DNA of 64,000 nt, taken from NCBI GenBank assembly GCA_030549495.1, contig JAUIRK010000890.1, forward strand, positions 223,501-287,500. Direction: 5' to 3'. Shown piece after piece: positions 21,058 through 32,148 of the stretch (positions are counted from its first letter, which is position 1; each line of letters opens with the position of its first letter). The notes beneath the pieces were generated by a model, which was not told where the DNA came from, searched no databases, and was given only the letters and a program-made list of their open reading frames with translations. The translations under genes and the position numbers were made by a program. This stretch comes from Nectonema munidae. Its lineage: Eukaryota > Nematomorpha > Nectonematoida > Nectonematidae.

Positions 21058-22400
21058 GGAAGACCCAATTTTTTGTTTTAATAAATTTTTTCTACGTATT
21101 TTTTTCTTAAAATTCGAAAATGATAACTGTTTTTTGGAAAAACTTCTGGTTTTTGAGTAAAATGTTTTTAAAGTTATTTTTTCCTATCTTTTAATGAAGA
21201 AACATAAAGTTTAATAAAATTCAGGTTATTTTCAAATTTATTCAATTAATATTTTTTAAAGTACTTTATGAACATAAAAAGGAAAGAAAGGAATGTATTT
21301 CTTTATTTTACATCGAAATTGGCAATACTTCTCAATATTTCAGTTAAATATTCGCTTCCAGAATGACGTCGTTTCCAGATAAACTCGCACAGATAGGAAT
21401 CAATCATGCCCCTGGCAGTTCCACAGTGAATTTTGTTTCTTCTTTTTAGAACATTCCAGGTAGACTCGATCTGCTGGGTGTGATCACCATTTTCGGGGTC
21501 AACAAAATTCTCAGTGTGGTTGACAGTGCAGTGCTTGAAATCAAACCCCTGTATGCCGCTATAAGCCCACCACATGTCACTGAAAATCGTCGTGCCAGAC
21601 TCAATCCATTGTTTTATGCAGGATTGAAATGTTACCCTGTCTCTTTTTTTAACTGCACAAAGAAAAACTTTTCCATCCTTTCGACACATTCCACCAAACA
21701 CCCACTGTTCTGGAAGACTTCTGCCTTTGTCGTACTTCTCTTTGGAATAAACAGTTTCATCAACTTGTACTGATTTGCCAGGACCGCTGCTTTTTTAGAA
21801 TGGTTCAGGATATTGTTTGCGCAAACCTGCAAAATATATAGGTTCTGTTAGGTTGGGTTATCTCAGCATACTGCTAAAACTATGAGCATACTTCTCTCAG
21901 ATAGAAGTTGAAATCAAGCATGGTATTTTTATTGATTCCCAATTATTCCTCTTGGCAAATTTCGTGCTTGCATATTCCTTGCTTCAATGGTAAATGTGGA
22001 AAATGATTTTATCTAAATGCAGTGTACTCCCTTCCAGCCATGTGCTCTTTCCCACAGACACTGACTGGTTGCACCTCCATAGCACTCGATTATTGATGTT
22101 TTCCAGAAGCATTTCATGTTTTTTTTTATACATTTATAGTTGATAGGGATGATGTTGAACTTTTGTAAGAACACTACAGCATCCAATTCAGTCTTGATGT
22201 GCTCAAATAACCAACGGAGATTGACCTTTTCATCGCCGTCCATGTTGATTGGTGCGTAAGAGGACTGCAGCTACTGAAACAAAAAAATAACTTCACTGGC
22301 GCGTAATTCAAGAACTATATATTTCTCTAAAAAACAGTTATCATTTTTGAATTTTACGGACAAAAATACGTAGAAATTTTTTTATTTAAAATAGATTTCA
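21058..22400 (-). mobile_element. Merlin (IS1016/ISXO2-like) DNA transposon
   Basis: Inverted ends of about 60 bp: the left block (about 21080-21137) with TTTCTACGTATTTTT and ATGATAACTGTTTTTT has its inverse at about 22327-22390. Outermost bases are GGAAGACC on the left and GGACGTCC on the right (inverse GGACGTCA-like), consistent with Merlin ends. A transposase relic lies inside on the minus strand. I could not confirm the 8-9 bp target duplication. Confidence 0.7.
21303..22243 (-). pseudogene. Merlin transposase (two-part, interrupted)
   Basis: An N-terminal part is encoded at 22243-22013 (DGDEKVNLRWLFEHIKTELD...MKCFWKTSIIECYGG). The main part runs from about 21785 to 21303 after a CAG acceptor near 21830. 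It contains GPGKSVQVDETVYSKEKYD, QWVFGGMCRKDGK, TTIFSDMWWAYSGI, FKHCTVNHTENFVDPENGDH and QQIESTWNVLKRR. The D of VDET, the D of SDMW and the E of QQIES fit the DDE triad of the DDE_Tnp_IS1595/ISXO2 domain. The catalytic core from 21770 to 21303 is open, but a frame disagreement near 21785 and the uncertain intron suggest an inactive copy. It could still be a spliced active copy if the junction differs from my reading. Confidence 0.75.
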
Positions 22401-23211
22401 GTGACGTCCACCAAACAGGAAAGATTCAGAGGAATTTGTAAAAATATTTATGTTAATATTTTAATTCTTATCAGTCAATCCTTCTCATTATCCTAGTTCT
22501 CTACTCCTACCACTTAAATAATCCGACACCGACTACAATTACTTCTTCCAACTTCTACAATTACTTCTTCAAACAATGTTCATTTAACTCTATTTTCTCT
22601 TACTCTTCTGATGATCCAACTGACGATTTATTACAGTAGGGCTGTCAGATGTCGTGGTTAATCCTTACGCACTTTTAAAATCTCTACTTTTCTTAACCAA
22701 TTGTGTAATTTCAAAAAAGATTTAAAAAATCGAACTCCAATAATGATTTATCCCTTTTTTAGTATAAAAATGTTTCTTTTACTTTCCTGTATTTTTCATA
22801 TTTGTTATTTCTTTAAGGAATTTGTTATTGACTTTTTTAATACCATTTCTCTCCTAGTTAGATTATATTTAAAGATCTCTTATCCCTACCCTAAAGGATA
22901 TTAGTGAACAACTATATTAAAAAGTAATGTTTGTTAAAATACAGATATATTTTGTTCATCTTGTATACGCAATATATACTTTAGGATTTTATTCCTCAAC
23001 ATCAGAGACGCACATCCTCAACATTTTTTTGATAGGGGGAGGGGTGAACTTTTTTTTATAATTTTCAAAATTTATTATAAAAAACACACAAACATTTTTG
23101 CCCGACATTATACTTGCACTGTTAGCTCTCAATTCACCATAACCGCGGATAACTACATGGATTTTATCAATTCAAATGACTTTGTTTGTAATTCTGATTG
23201 CTTGCATCACC
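22401..23211. other. AT-rich stretch without recognised genes
   Basis: No gene or repeat boundary identified. The plus-strand frame at 22701-22904 is phenylalanine/leucine-rich and has no recognisable features. Confidence 0.5.
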
Positions 23212-23300
23212 ACATTCTAGCTCAGTTGTTATCGAACTAGAGTACGCAGTGACCTAGGGGATCGAGAAGAGGTCAGACAGTGGATCGTTTTGCGCAACAT
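23212..23300 (+). repeat. Possible third tRNA-derived SINE head
   Basis: TCTAGCTCAGTTGTTATCGA is very like a tRNA D-arm and A-box. About 40 bases on, TAGGGGATCGAGAAG is a degenerate B-box. It is different from the two SINE families near the window start. Decayed, and only one copy seen. Confidence 0.35.
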
Positions 23301-23526
23301 ATTGCACCCATATGGATCAGTTGGGATTTTTGCCAATAAGTCACATACCTCCCCAACCTTGCGTTTACGTATAATATGTATATGACAAGCTCCGGATAGA
23401 CAATCGTTTTGCGAAACTAAGCAGTAGAAAAACTGTAGGAAAAATATTTGATAAGGTGGCCACTTTTTTACAGCTCATGATTTAAGTCAGAACCACTTGG
23501 AGTGTGTACTGACCGTAGTCTAGCAA

Positions 23527-24395
23527 TTTCTTGTTCTTGTTTGAGTTTCAGACAGTTTATTTAATTAAAACAAATGCCTTCAACTCTTGCAAAGAAAATG
23601 ATTCCGAATTTGAAAGACTCTTGCTCCGCTCAAACGTGATGTGGCTTTCCAAAGGAAAAGTTTCGAAGCGATACTATGGAAGGAAATTCAGCAATTTCTG
23701 CACAGCAAACCAGAAATGCATGAAAAATTATCTCTCTGTTTTCGTATATTTCTATCATTTTTAGTGAACATATTTGAATCTGTGAAATCTTTTAAACTTG
23801 GGCTGCAAGGAAAGGAGATAGCAGTGCTCCATCGTCACAAAAAATTGTCGTCTTTTGAAATGAAGCTGAAATTATGGCATTCTTAGCAAAGAAAAATTTT
23901 TCTCCATTTTCATATCTGAAATGGTTTCATGATTTTCATCGATGAAGAAGTCCTCAAAGCCATGAAACACCCTTCAATGTATCTTAGCCAACAAATATTT
24001 CCTTATTTTTTTTATCTACGAAAATTTGAAAAATCATATGAATTTATCAAAAATCACCTTATAACCTACATTAGTTATCTGGCCTTAAAAGACTTTCTAA
24101 TTCAAGAACAGATTATTGATTTGATTAATGATTGATGAGGTGTAAATCATGTTTTTCTTGAAATGCCTTATAGCGATTTTTCGATTAAATTTGGACATTG
24201 CCGTGCTGATGTCGCAAAGATTGCACTGAAAGTTCTCTTTCTATTTGTCACTACACATGAGAGTGAGCAAGCGTTTCCCATGCTACTTGCTCTTAAAACC
24301 AAATCCTGAAACAGATTGGAAGTGATTAATGACATGAGAGTTGCATTGTCCAAAATAGAGCTAAACGTGGTCAAACTGGTTTAGACAAAGCAGAT
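23527..24395 (+). pseudogene. hAT (ZBED5-like) transposase relic, copy 2
   Basis: Plus-strand fragments read LIKTNAFNSCKENDSEFERL, NVMWLSKGKVSKR, LGLQGKEIAVLHRHKKLSSF, then KNFSPFSYLKWFH. The C-terminal block has VTTHESEQAFPMLLALKTKS and EVINDMRVALSKIE. These are in the order of the ZBED5/SCAND3-like hAT transposase. Stops and frame changes occur throughout. It differs clearly from the relic at 17560-19156, so it is a second subfamily. Confidence 0.75.
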
Positions 24396-25741
24396 ACATA
24401 CATCGTATTGACATCGATTGGATTATTCAGACAATTTTTGAATAAACATTTTGTCACTTTTTTAGTACAGTAGTTTAAATGTTTATTTATTTATTTTTAA
24501 ATGAGATCCCAAGCTATTAAAAAATTTTAAAGAGTCCGTCACGCCGAAAATTTTATACATTCATTATGATAGATCACTCTCCAAAGTGATGATGATTAAG
24601 TCGTTATCCCTCCTTATTTCCATTTACCAATTTTTAAAACGGATATTCACTGTCTATCTGTATAGGCTATCGCCAGATATGCTATACTCTAAGTGAAGGT
24701 TCTATACCATGACTAAAAATGATATCTTTTGTAAATCTTTACGGAGCTGAATTTTTGGTTGAGCTAATTTCATATTTGGTGTTCAAAGGTTAAAAATTGC
24801 TTTGTCTTCTAAAGACCATATGGAAAGGATTGTATTAGAGGACTCATTGGTAATACACTCAGACCTTATTTATCGGTCAGTAGATTATTCGAAAACCACA
24901 CTATCTGATGCAATATTGATTAGGAGCTAAAAGATATTTCTCAGCCTCTCATCTCACTAATTGTCAATGAGCCTGGCTCATATCAACTGAATTGGTTAGG
25001 TGGATTGATTACTCTGTACTGAAATGCATTGTTCCTTAAAATTTTAAGCAAAGTGTAAAAACATTGCCAACTATTCTAAGCAATCCTGATAAAAAAAACT
25101 AGAACACTAAGTAAAACGAATATCTAAGAATAAAGATGCTAAATATCTTGATTTCTCGAATAAGACTTGATCGTAATATATTTAGCAAATATAATAAGGA
25201 CTTGTGTATTCCATTACATTAATTTGACTCTTTCAGTTACAGTAATCATCAGTGATAAACTTTTTTAAGTTGAAATTATTCGCTACATTACTTCCTTTGA
25301 TCAAATATAGCTCAAATTCGCATTATTATATCAATAAAGTCGAAATGAATGAAAATAAATTTAGATTTTAAATATTCATTTTAAGACTTAACCTTAAAAG
25401 AAGAAAAGTATTATCGAAAATCCACTCACAAGCCAAACACCTCTTTTAAATAATATAAAAAATATAAAAAAAATTTTTTTTTTTATAATATAAAGAAGAT
25501 ATTGAATTGAGAATTCAAAATTATTATTGGGAGAGAGGAGGGAGCGTAGGGCTTTTTTGCACCCCTGGACTCCCGATGGGCTGCACTGCTCACCATAAAA
25601 AGTAGTTCCTTAAAAACACAGCTTTGATCTTAATGTATTTATTTGTTAATTTAATCGAATTTCTTTAAAAGCTGAAGTAAAGTTATGCTTTTTTTCAGAG
25701 AAGTCTGTCTCCCTGATTAAAATTCATCTCGTACTTCTACA
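24396..25741. other. Gene-poor stretch upstream of COX18
   Basis: AT-rich with no supported gene. A GC-richer patch around 25530-25600 (GGGAGAGAGGAGGGAGCG) looks like part of a decayed element. COX18 promoter elements cannot be assigned. Confidence 0.5.
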
Positions 25742-26617
25742 GTGAGAATGATGACAACGTTTCTTAATTCAAACTCGTCAAAAAATTTCATCCTACTTCA
25801 GCGCATTATTTTCTCTCAAGTCAGTAATGGCGCTCCGCACTTTCAAGTCCTCCATCGTCGAAATTTTTTCGACCTGAAATGTACCAGTCCGTTGTACGAC
25901 GCTGTCAATCAAATGCACTACTATCTGCACATGAGTTGGGACTTTTCTTGGCCGTGTACTATCATTCTTTCCACCTTGCTTTTGAAGGCATTTCTCCTGC
26001 CTTTTGCTGTGATTCGCGAAAGAAACAAGAACGATTTACGCACACTCCATCCCAAAGTGGAGCTGCTCAGGGCACAAGTTTTGGAGAAGTACGCGTCTGT
26101 GTTCAGTAGGGGTAGCGGGCAAGTCACGCTTGCGCAGAATCGCACCTTCAAAAGGGAGCTCAAGGTGAAGATGGAGGAATTGTATCGCGTGACCAACACA
26201 CACCCAGCTAAAGATCACTGCATAACCGCTTTCCAAGGTCTGTTGTGGTGCACCACTTCCGTCTTCATTCGGAACGCACTCGTGGAGACGGGAGCGATTC
26301 GCAGCTCCTCCTTCTTCTGGCTCCACTCCCTCTCCACACCCGACGCACTCTACGCCTTTCCGATGATGCTCTTCTTTGTGCAGTTGGGGAATGTTATTTT
26401 AATGAATCAGTCGATTCCCTTTACTCCAAACTATATGGTGTTTGTGAAGCTGGCGATTCGTATTTTTCCGGTAATGTCGTTGGTTGCCGCCTCTGTCGCA
26501 CCTAGTGGCATTGTTTTGTTCTGGTTTTTTTCGGCATTCTTTTCTCTCTTACAAAATTTGTTGTTTAGGAGTGCTATGTTTCGCAAGTATATCACTCGAA
26601 GAACTATTAATCAATGA
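25742..26617 (+). CDS. COX18: COX18-type mitochondrial inner-membrane insertase (OXA1/YidC family)
   Basis: Inserts the C-terminal part of cytochrome c oxidase subunit 2 into the mitochondrial inner membrane. Single exon, 291 residues. Residues 1-45 are basic and serine-rich (HRRNF), a plausible presequence. Then DAVNQMHYYLHMSWDFSWPC leads into the first membrane segment (70-90). A charged matrix loop (95-150) includes LYRVTNTHPAKD, and further segments lie near 160-180, 203-222 and 235-275, with APSGIVLFWFFSAFFSLLQ (253-271) as the family signature. The layout is that of COX18 rather than OXA1L, which is longer with a C-terminal tail. ATGs at 25742, 25748 and 25751 are possible starts. Two AATAAA signals follow at 26636 and 26642. 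It is flanked by SINE and retroelement insertions but is intact. Confidence 0.85.
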   Translation: MRMMTTFLNSNSSKNFILLQRIIFSQVSNGAPHFQVLHRRNFFDLKCTSPLYDAVNQMHYYLHMSWDFSWPCTIILSTLLLKAFLLPFAVIRERNKNDLRTLHPKVELLRAQVLEKYASVFSRGSGQVTLAQNRTFKRELKVKMEELYRVTNTHPAKDHCITAFQGLLWCTTSVFIRNALVETGAIRSSSFFWLHSLSTPDALYAFPMMLFFVQLGNVILMNQSIPFTPNYMVFVKLAIRIFPVMSLVAASVAPSGIVLFWFFSAFFSLLQNLLFRSAMFRKYITRRTINQ

Positions 26618-26635
26618 TTTATTGTGCTATTCTAA

Positions 26636-26647
26636 AATAAAAATAAA
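26636..26647 (+). terminator. Poly(A) signals of COX18
   Basis: Two adjacent AATAAA hexamers 19-30 bases after the stop codon. Confidence 0.7.
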
Positions 26648-26698
26648 GTATTTGCCAACTTTTTTTTGGAAAGCATTTTTTATTAAAAAAAACTTAAG

Positions 26699-26850
26699 AT
26701 AAAGGTAACGTGGGGTGTTTTCATTGAAAAGGCACAATTGCGCCGCTTGTATTGAACTATAAGGAAAGCAGGCTTGATGCGGGATCGAACCCAAGACCTT
26801 GAGTTATCGAAACCCAGTATCTAACCAACTTTACTCACGCCCCCTATACT
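26699..26850 (-). repeat. tRNA-derived SINE, copy 3
   Basis: Minus-strand reading: GCGTGAGTAAAGTTGGTTAG (A-box side), GGTTCGATCCCGCATCAAGC (B-box), the GCGGCGCAATTGTGCC tail and the end CCCCACGTTACCTTTA. It is the best-preserved copy in the window and lies immediately 3' of COX18. Confidence 0.85.
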
Positions 26851-26960
26851 CCTAACGAGTTAAACTTGTGGTCTAGCATAGACTACTTAAAGCATTAAAA
26901 TTAAAGAAAACTTTATGCGATTTAAAATCGCGAAATCTTAATTTCTCTTAATTAGAAATC

Positions 26961-29900
26961 TTCGCGATCACTTTTCAACAACTTACGCTGCTCAATTTTC
27001 CCTAACCCTTTGCTCCTTCTTCACCAACTTCTCTCACTATTCTCCATGACTGAATCGTCCGCAGCGGCGTCGGCCAACATGTCTCCCATGCGCTTCAACG
27101 TAGTGCAGGCAGGAGATACTCCCGGCACCTTCCCTAGCGCCAACCGTCGCGAGTCTGTTATCGACCCGCACTTGGCACACACAGCATCTTCCATCCAAGC
27201 AATTCGAGATCAGCTTCAATTACTCTCCCTCGAATTTGAGACACTTCGCAACGCTTCACAACCGACTTCCCCACCTCCTCCTCCTCCTGGACCTCCTCCC
27301 GCTCAAGCTTTCTTCCAGACGCCACAATTTACTCCTCAACCTGCTTTCGGATATCCACTGGGCTACGGTACCCTTGACCATGGGGAGACAGGTATTTACA
27401 ATACCCCTCCCCGTGATCTTGCCGCCCAACGGATTAGGATCATACAGGAGATGGCGCCCCGGAAGGAGCTCCATACAAAAGACGAGGTGCTAATGACGTA
27501 CTTATCCCTCGTAAACAAGCATTTGGATGTCCTATCGAACGACGAGTTGACTACGCTGCACAATTCTCTCCGGACCAACATCCTGGCTCTCCACGTCAGT
27601 TGGTCCGCTGCTGGAACTGCTTCTTCTTCAACGCTTTCCGCCGCCCATATCACGGGCTTGCCTTCTGCTCCTGCCATGGCGACACCTAGCTTTCGGCCGA
27701 GAAGAGCTCCTCCCGCTCCCCGAGCGAGAGGTCAGAAGAAATAATCTTATTATGAGACGGGTGTTATTGGGTGTGGATCAACAGTGGGTGGAGACACCGA
27801 GATCCAGGTCTCGCAGTCTCCCCACGCTCTCCACCTGGAAGTGCTCCAAAGACTCAAGTACTCTTCGTTGTAGTCCCGCCGCGCCCCGCCAGACCTCAGG
27901 GTCGCAACGACGCATAGGCAGGGGAGGGGTGCTTTATAGGGGTCCAGACCCTCCGCTTTCTTTTACCTTCTCAGGAAGACACCTTCCGTCTAGGACTTTT
28001 TTCTCAGACGGACACGTACTGGCACCAGTTGCCTCAGACCCTAGGGTCCCACTCGATTCCTCCAGAGGAGAGTTAGTTCCCGAGTTCCCATCTCTAGAGG
28101 ATGTCGAGGATCTCTTAGGAGACTCATCAGGATTTGTATCTATGGAAGACTTGGACTCCCTCCTGGGTCCACATCACCTCTTCCAGCACCAGAGCCCCCG
28201 AACTGGATATTCCCTTCCAGTGCCCTTTCCTGAGGTTAGTTGTCCCGAACCTGACTACCTAATACCTCCACCAGCGGAAATGAGCTATCCTCTTGGGAAG
28301 AGTTCATCAAGAATTACCTAGACAATAAGGATTCCCTTCCACCCGAGCAGTGGAGAAAGATCTTCACCACGGTACTCTCAGGAGACCCCGAAGATGACAC
28401 TCCAGGGCCACCCGATGCTCCGGATCAAGGCCAGCCAGTCCTAGTTAAAGAAGAAGTCCCAGATAACTCATCTTCCCTCAAAGTTGAAACAGGGTCCCAG
28501 AACCCAGACGCAGTCAAACAAGAAGATACCGAGACACCCGAAATCTCATCGGTCAAGACCGAAGCGGGAAGCGATAACCCAGAAATCGATCCCCAACTAG
28601 AATCAATTTTCTTCTCTAACATGCTAGAAGACTGCGTCTCCTCTTTTCTTAAGGACACCACAAGCCTAGCACTCCCGGCCAATCCAGCTTTCTCCTGTTC
28701 GTGTCCCACATTTAGGAGCCCTCACGACTTAAGAAACAAAAAGATAAAGAAAATCCTGGCCCACGGGTACGCACCACACATTATCTCCAAGGAGAAATTC
28801 GGCTCCTTCTCAAGGTTTTCCCTCCCTCCAAAGGACCAGTTGGAGTTTATTTGCGCCCAGGTGCTCCCCAAACTAGAAAAGGAGGGAGTTATCACACCAA
28901 CGAATCTCGTTAAAATAGCCAGCTCCTGCTTTCTCGTCCCAAAAAGCGAAGGCAAAACACGTCTGGTAGCCAACTTCTCCTTTTCATCAGAATTATTCAA
29001 AACTCAAAAACTCAAACTCACCGCCCCCTTCATGTTACGAAACATAGAAGAAAATTGGAAATGGGCGTCGCGACTGGATCTCAAGGTGCCTTTTATGGTA
29101 TCAAACTAGCCACTCATGCGAAGTGCCTTCTGTATTCAGGGCAATCCAAAAAATGTTCAAGTTTAATAGGCTCCCCATGGGACAATTTCCCCGCCATCCT
29201 CCAAGCTACCCTCAAGGCAATAAAGGTTTTTCTAGAAAGAAACCCCGATACGCCAATGCTATCATCCTTTACTTAGACGACTTCTTAATCTTGGGACATA
29301 CCAAACAAGCTGCAAGCAAGGTTCCAAAATTCACCAATTCCTCACTTCAGAGTGTGGTATCTAATCAACACACAAAAGTCCAGATTGACCCACACAATCA
29401 ATCAACTACCTAGGGGTTATCATCGACCTACATAATAGACAAATGAAAATCCCTGGTAACAAGAAAGCCCAATCATAAAGCCGTAATAGCACTCATCACC
29501 ACATCAGTCCATGGAATATTCCTTTGAAATGGTACCAAAGAGTGTTAGGAATCATTAATTATTTCCTAGGCACTCTTACGAATAGACCAAAACTCTTCAG
29601 CCACCTCTTCAAGGTTATTAAAACAGACCAAAACAAAGAAATATTCAACCTCCTTATTGACCTTGCTGCCAAGACCATCAAAGAGCCGTGGCCCATGACC
29701 AAGTTTGAATCATGGGAACAACACACCTTTGTGGATGCCTCCTTCTCAGGCCTGGGGATCTGGAATAACCTCCGATCCCACAGTATCCAAATACTGGACA
29801 AACAAGATTGGTCCATTGTAGACCTGGAATTATTGGCGATCCTAATAGGCACATGCTCACCCCAAAACATCATAGATCAGACTCAACTACAGCCATTGCA

Positions 29901-30647
29901 ATTTGCAAAAACTGTGGGGGTGAATCATCAAAGTCCTTGGCCATAATCCTGATGCCTTGCCACACAAGAATCCAGTTCCTTCTCCTCCGTAGGAACATCG
30001 AACATGTCACTACGAAGACAACCCAGCAACCACCCTCCAGAACCCCAGTTCCCCAGGGAACAACAGTGCAACTCCAATCTTGTAGTCCGACTAGACGACA
30101 ACTTTTCTGGAAACTAAAACAAGATTGGGAGAAGTTGCACAACATTTTGCAAAGAATAAATACCTACCAATAGCGGCTTATTCAAAGCAGTTAGCACCCT
30201 CCTCGCGTCGCCAAGGCGGGCGCAGACGGATATTAACTGTCTGTTAATCGATTTTCGATTAACAGTTGAGATTTCCCACCAAATGGTGGACGCTATGGGC
30301 TTGACTATATAAGCCCACGCAAAATGATCAGATTCACTTTCCTTTTTCTTCGCGATCACTTTTCAACACCCACCCAATAACACCCACCCAAACAAAGCTC
30401 TTCTTGTTTTTTCTTTATTTACCAAGATTTTTTAGACACAAAGGTCTTCACTAACCTACGCCCAGGCTGAAAACGTTCCAAGCAAAGTCCAGAAATCAAC
30501 AGCCAAAACGCAAGGCTCAGGCCATAAATCTCAAGGCTCAGGCCTCAGATCATTCTGGACAATGGATCGTAAATATAACCTTTGTGTGTGTAAAATTTTC
30601 TCCTTTATAAATCATAATAAAGAAAAAAAAAAAAAAAAAAAAAAAAA
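26961..30647 (+). mobile_element. GC-rich retroelement (LTR/DIRS-lineage RT), fossil
   Basis: The leader starts TTCGCGATCACTTTTCAACA (26961), a stretch that recurs inside the 3' units at 30349 and 30840. Parts in order: a gag-like frame (about 27046-27744) with a proline-rich block, a low-complexity acidic/proline region (27.75-28.6 kb), a reverse transcriptase region (about 28.7-29.45 kb) with a YLDD box, and an RNase H region (about 29.5-30.1 kb). A 3' region follows with AATAAA (30616) and 25 A's. No integrase, tyrosine recombinase or protease was seen. The body is near 50% G+C against about 30% outside. It is interrupted a handful of times in the polymerase part, but its 3' duplication is nearly identical, suggesting a recent arrival. 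Confidence 0.75.
30306..30313 (+). promoter_or_regulatory. TATA box in 3' unit 1
   Basis: TATATAAG lies about 43 bases before the leader-like sequence that also begins the upstream full element. This suggests that transcription would start between them. Confidence 0.5.
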
Positions 30648-30796
30648 CACCTACCAACCAATAGCGGCTTATTAAAAGCAGTTAGCACCCTCCTCGCGTC
30701 GCCAAGGCGGGCGCAGACGGATATTAACTGTCTGTTAATCGATTTTCGATTAACAGTTGAGATTTCCCACCAAATGGTGGACGCTATGGGCTTGAC

Positions 30797-30804
30797 TATA
30801 TAAG
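30797..30804 (+). promoter_or_regulatory. TATA box in 3' unit 2
   Basis: Identical TATATAAG in the second tandem unit, in the same position relative to the leader-like sequence. It points rightward toward 31.1 kb, about 1.3 kb ahead of ADAT3. Confidence 0.5.
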
Positions 30805-31133
30805 CCCACGCAAAATGATCAGATTCACTTTCCTTTTTCTTCGCGATCACTTTTCAACACCCACCCAATAACACCCACCCAAACAAAGCTCTTCTTGTTT
30901 TTTCTTTATTTACCAAGATTTTTTAGACACAAAGGTCTTCACTAACCTACGCCCAGGCTGAAAACGTTCCAAGCAAAGTCCAGAAATCAACAGCCAAAAC
31001 GCAAGGCTCAGGCCATAAATCTCAAGGCTCAGGCCTCAGATCATTCTGGACAATGGATCGTAAATATAACCTTTGTGTGTGTAAAATTTTCTCCTTTATA
31101 AATCATAATAAAGAGAAAAAAAAAAAAAAAAAA

Positions 31134-32148
31134 TCGAATAATAGAAAAAAATTAAAGGTACCTTTGTATTTTTATTTTATTGATGTAATATGGGTTTTAT
31201 TCATATCAGCGGCTTGCAGGCCTTTTGAATTTTTTCCCAACTATAAATATGCAATGTCATTCTTTTTAAATTCTTTATTTAATTCTTTTTTTTTTTTATA
31301 TGTTTAGTGGTGTATTCCAATTTTATTTTATCAATTAATAAATCTTCTTCTTCTATTAAAAAAGTTATTTTTTCATTCTAAATAGTTTACAAAATTTGAA
31401 GTATTTCATATTCTTAATTTCTTCGAATAATGGAAATTCGGGCAAGTTAAATAAATCCCTTTAAAACATCTGTTTTTTGCCCACTCATTCTCAACACGTC
31501 CCCTAAAACATTTAATTTTTCATTTGGTTGTCGAAATTTCTTTTTAACTTTTCACCCTTTTCCAAAATTTTGACGAATTCTTTTTGGGACCCTCATAATC
31601 TTTCACATTACCATTCTTTTTTATGGATCCTTCTCAAATTGTCATTATCTTTAGGAATATTCCTTTTCTGGCTTTTCCACAATTTTCTAACTTCCCAAAA
31701 TTTTAATAATCAAAATGTGAAGTTTTGTTGTTGCATATATACAAGGGCGCAACCAGGGAGCAAGGAGGGGGTAAGGGAGGAAGTATCACCCCTCTTAATT
31801 TTATTCTAATAAAAAGGTCAATATTTTTAACTTTGATTTAAAAACAATGATTTATAAAAATATTTATTTTCACAGTTCAATTATGGTCTTTTACTAATTG
31901 CAAAAAATCTTTTAGTTTTTACCCGCTCTTTCAAAAATTTCCGATTGCGACCTTGTAATATTAGAAGCTTGGAAAATGCACCGGAGGCATTATATATGCA
32001 AACGGAGATTCGCCAAGATACAATGTTTTTATTTGTAAAAAATCTATTTTATATATATATTTATTTTATTCTATTTAGAAGTTTTTCTTTGAAGAATAAA
32101 CTGAGATAAAAATTTGAAACTTTTTCGATTTTATTCACGTAAAACTAA
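31134..32148. other. Intergenic, between retroelement and ADAT3
   Basis: AT-rich. A short GC-rich patch at about 31740-31795 (GGGCGCAACCAGGGAGC and following) looks like the end of an old DNA transposon. No gene supported. Confidence 0.5.

Larger units (their letters stand above)
30162..31133 (+). repeat. Two tandem 491-bp 3' units of the retroelement
   Basis: Unit 1 (about 30162-30647) and unit 2 (about 30648-31133) are almost identical over about 485 bp. I see a one-base change near the start, a short indel and poly(A) length differences. Each unit carries a palindrome (TTAATCGATTTTCGATTAA), a TATA box, the leader-like TTCGCGATCACTTTTCAACA, an AATAAA and a poly(A) run. The second looks like the 3' end of another, 5'-truncated copy abutting the first copy's poly(A). 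Confidence 0.85.

Noticed and set aside
30114-30850. Two identical 81-residue minus-strand frames in the tandem units
   Set aside because: Antisense to the TATA-bearing 3' unit and identical only because the units are duplicated. No protein-like features.
26961-31133. Classification as an ordinary LTR retrotransposon with two LTRs
   Set aside because: Only about 20 bases of the 3' unit recur at the 5' end, and both full-length repeat units are at the 3' side, each ending in poly(A).
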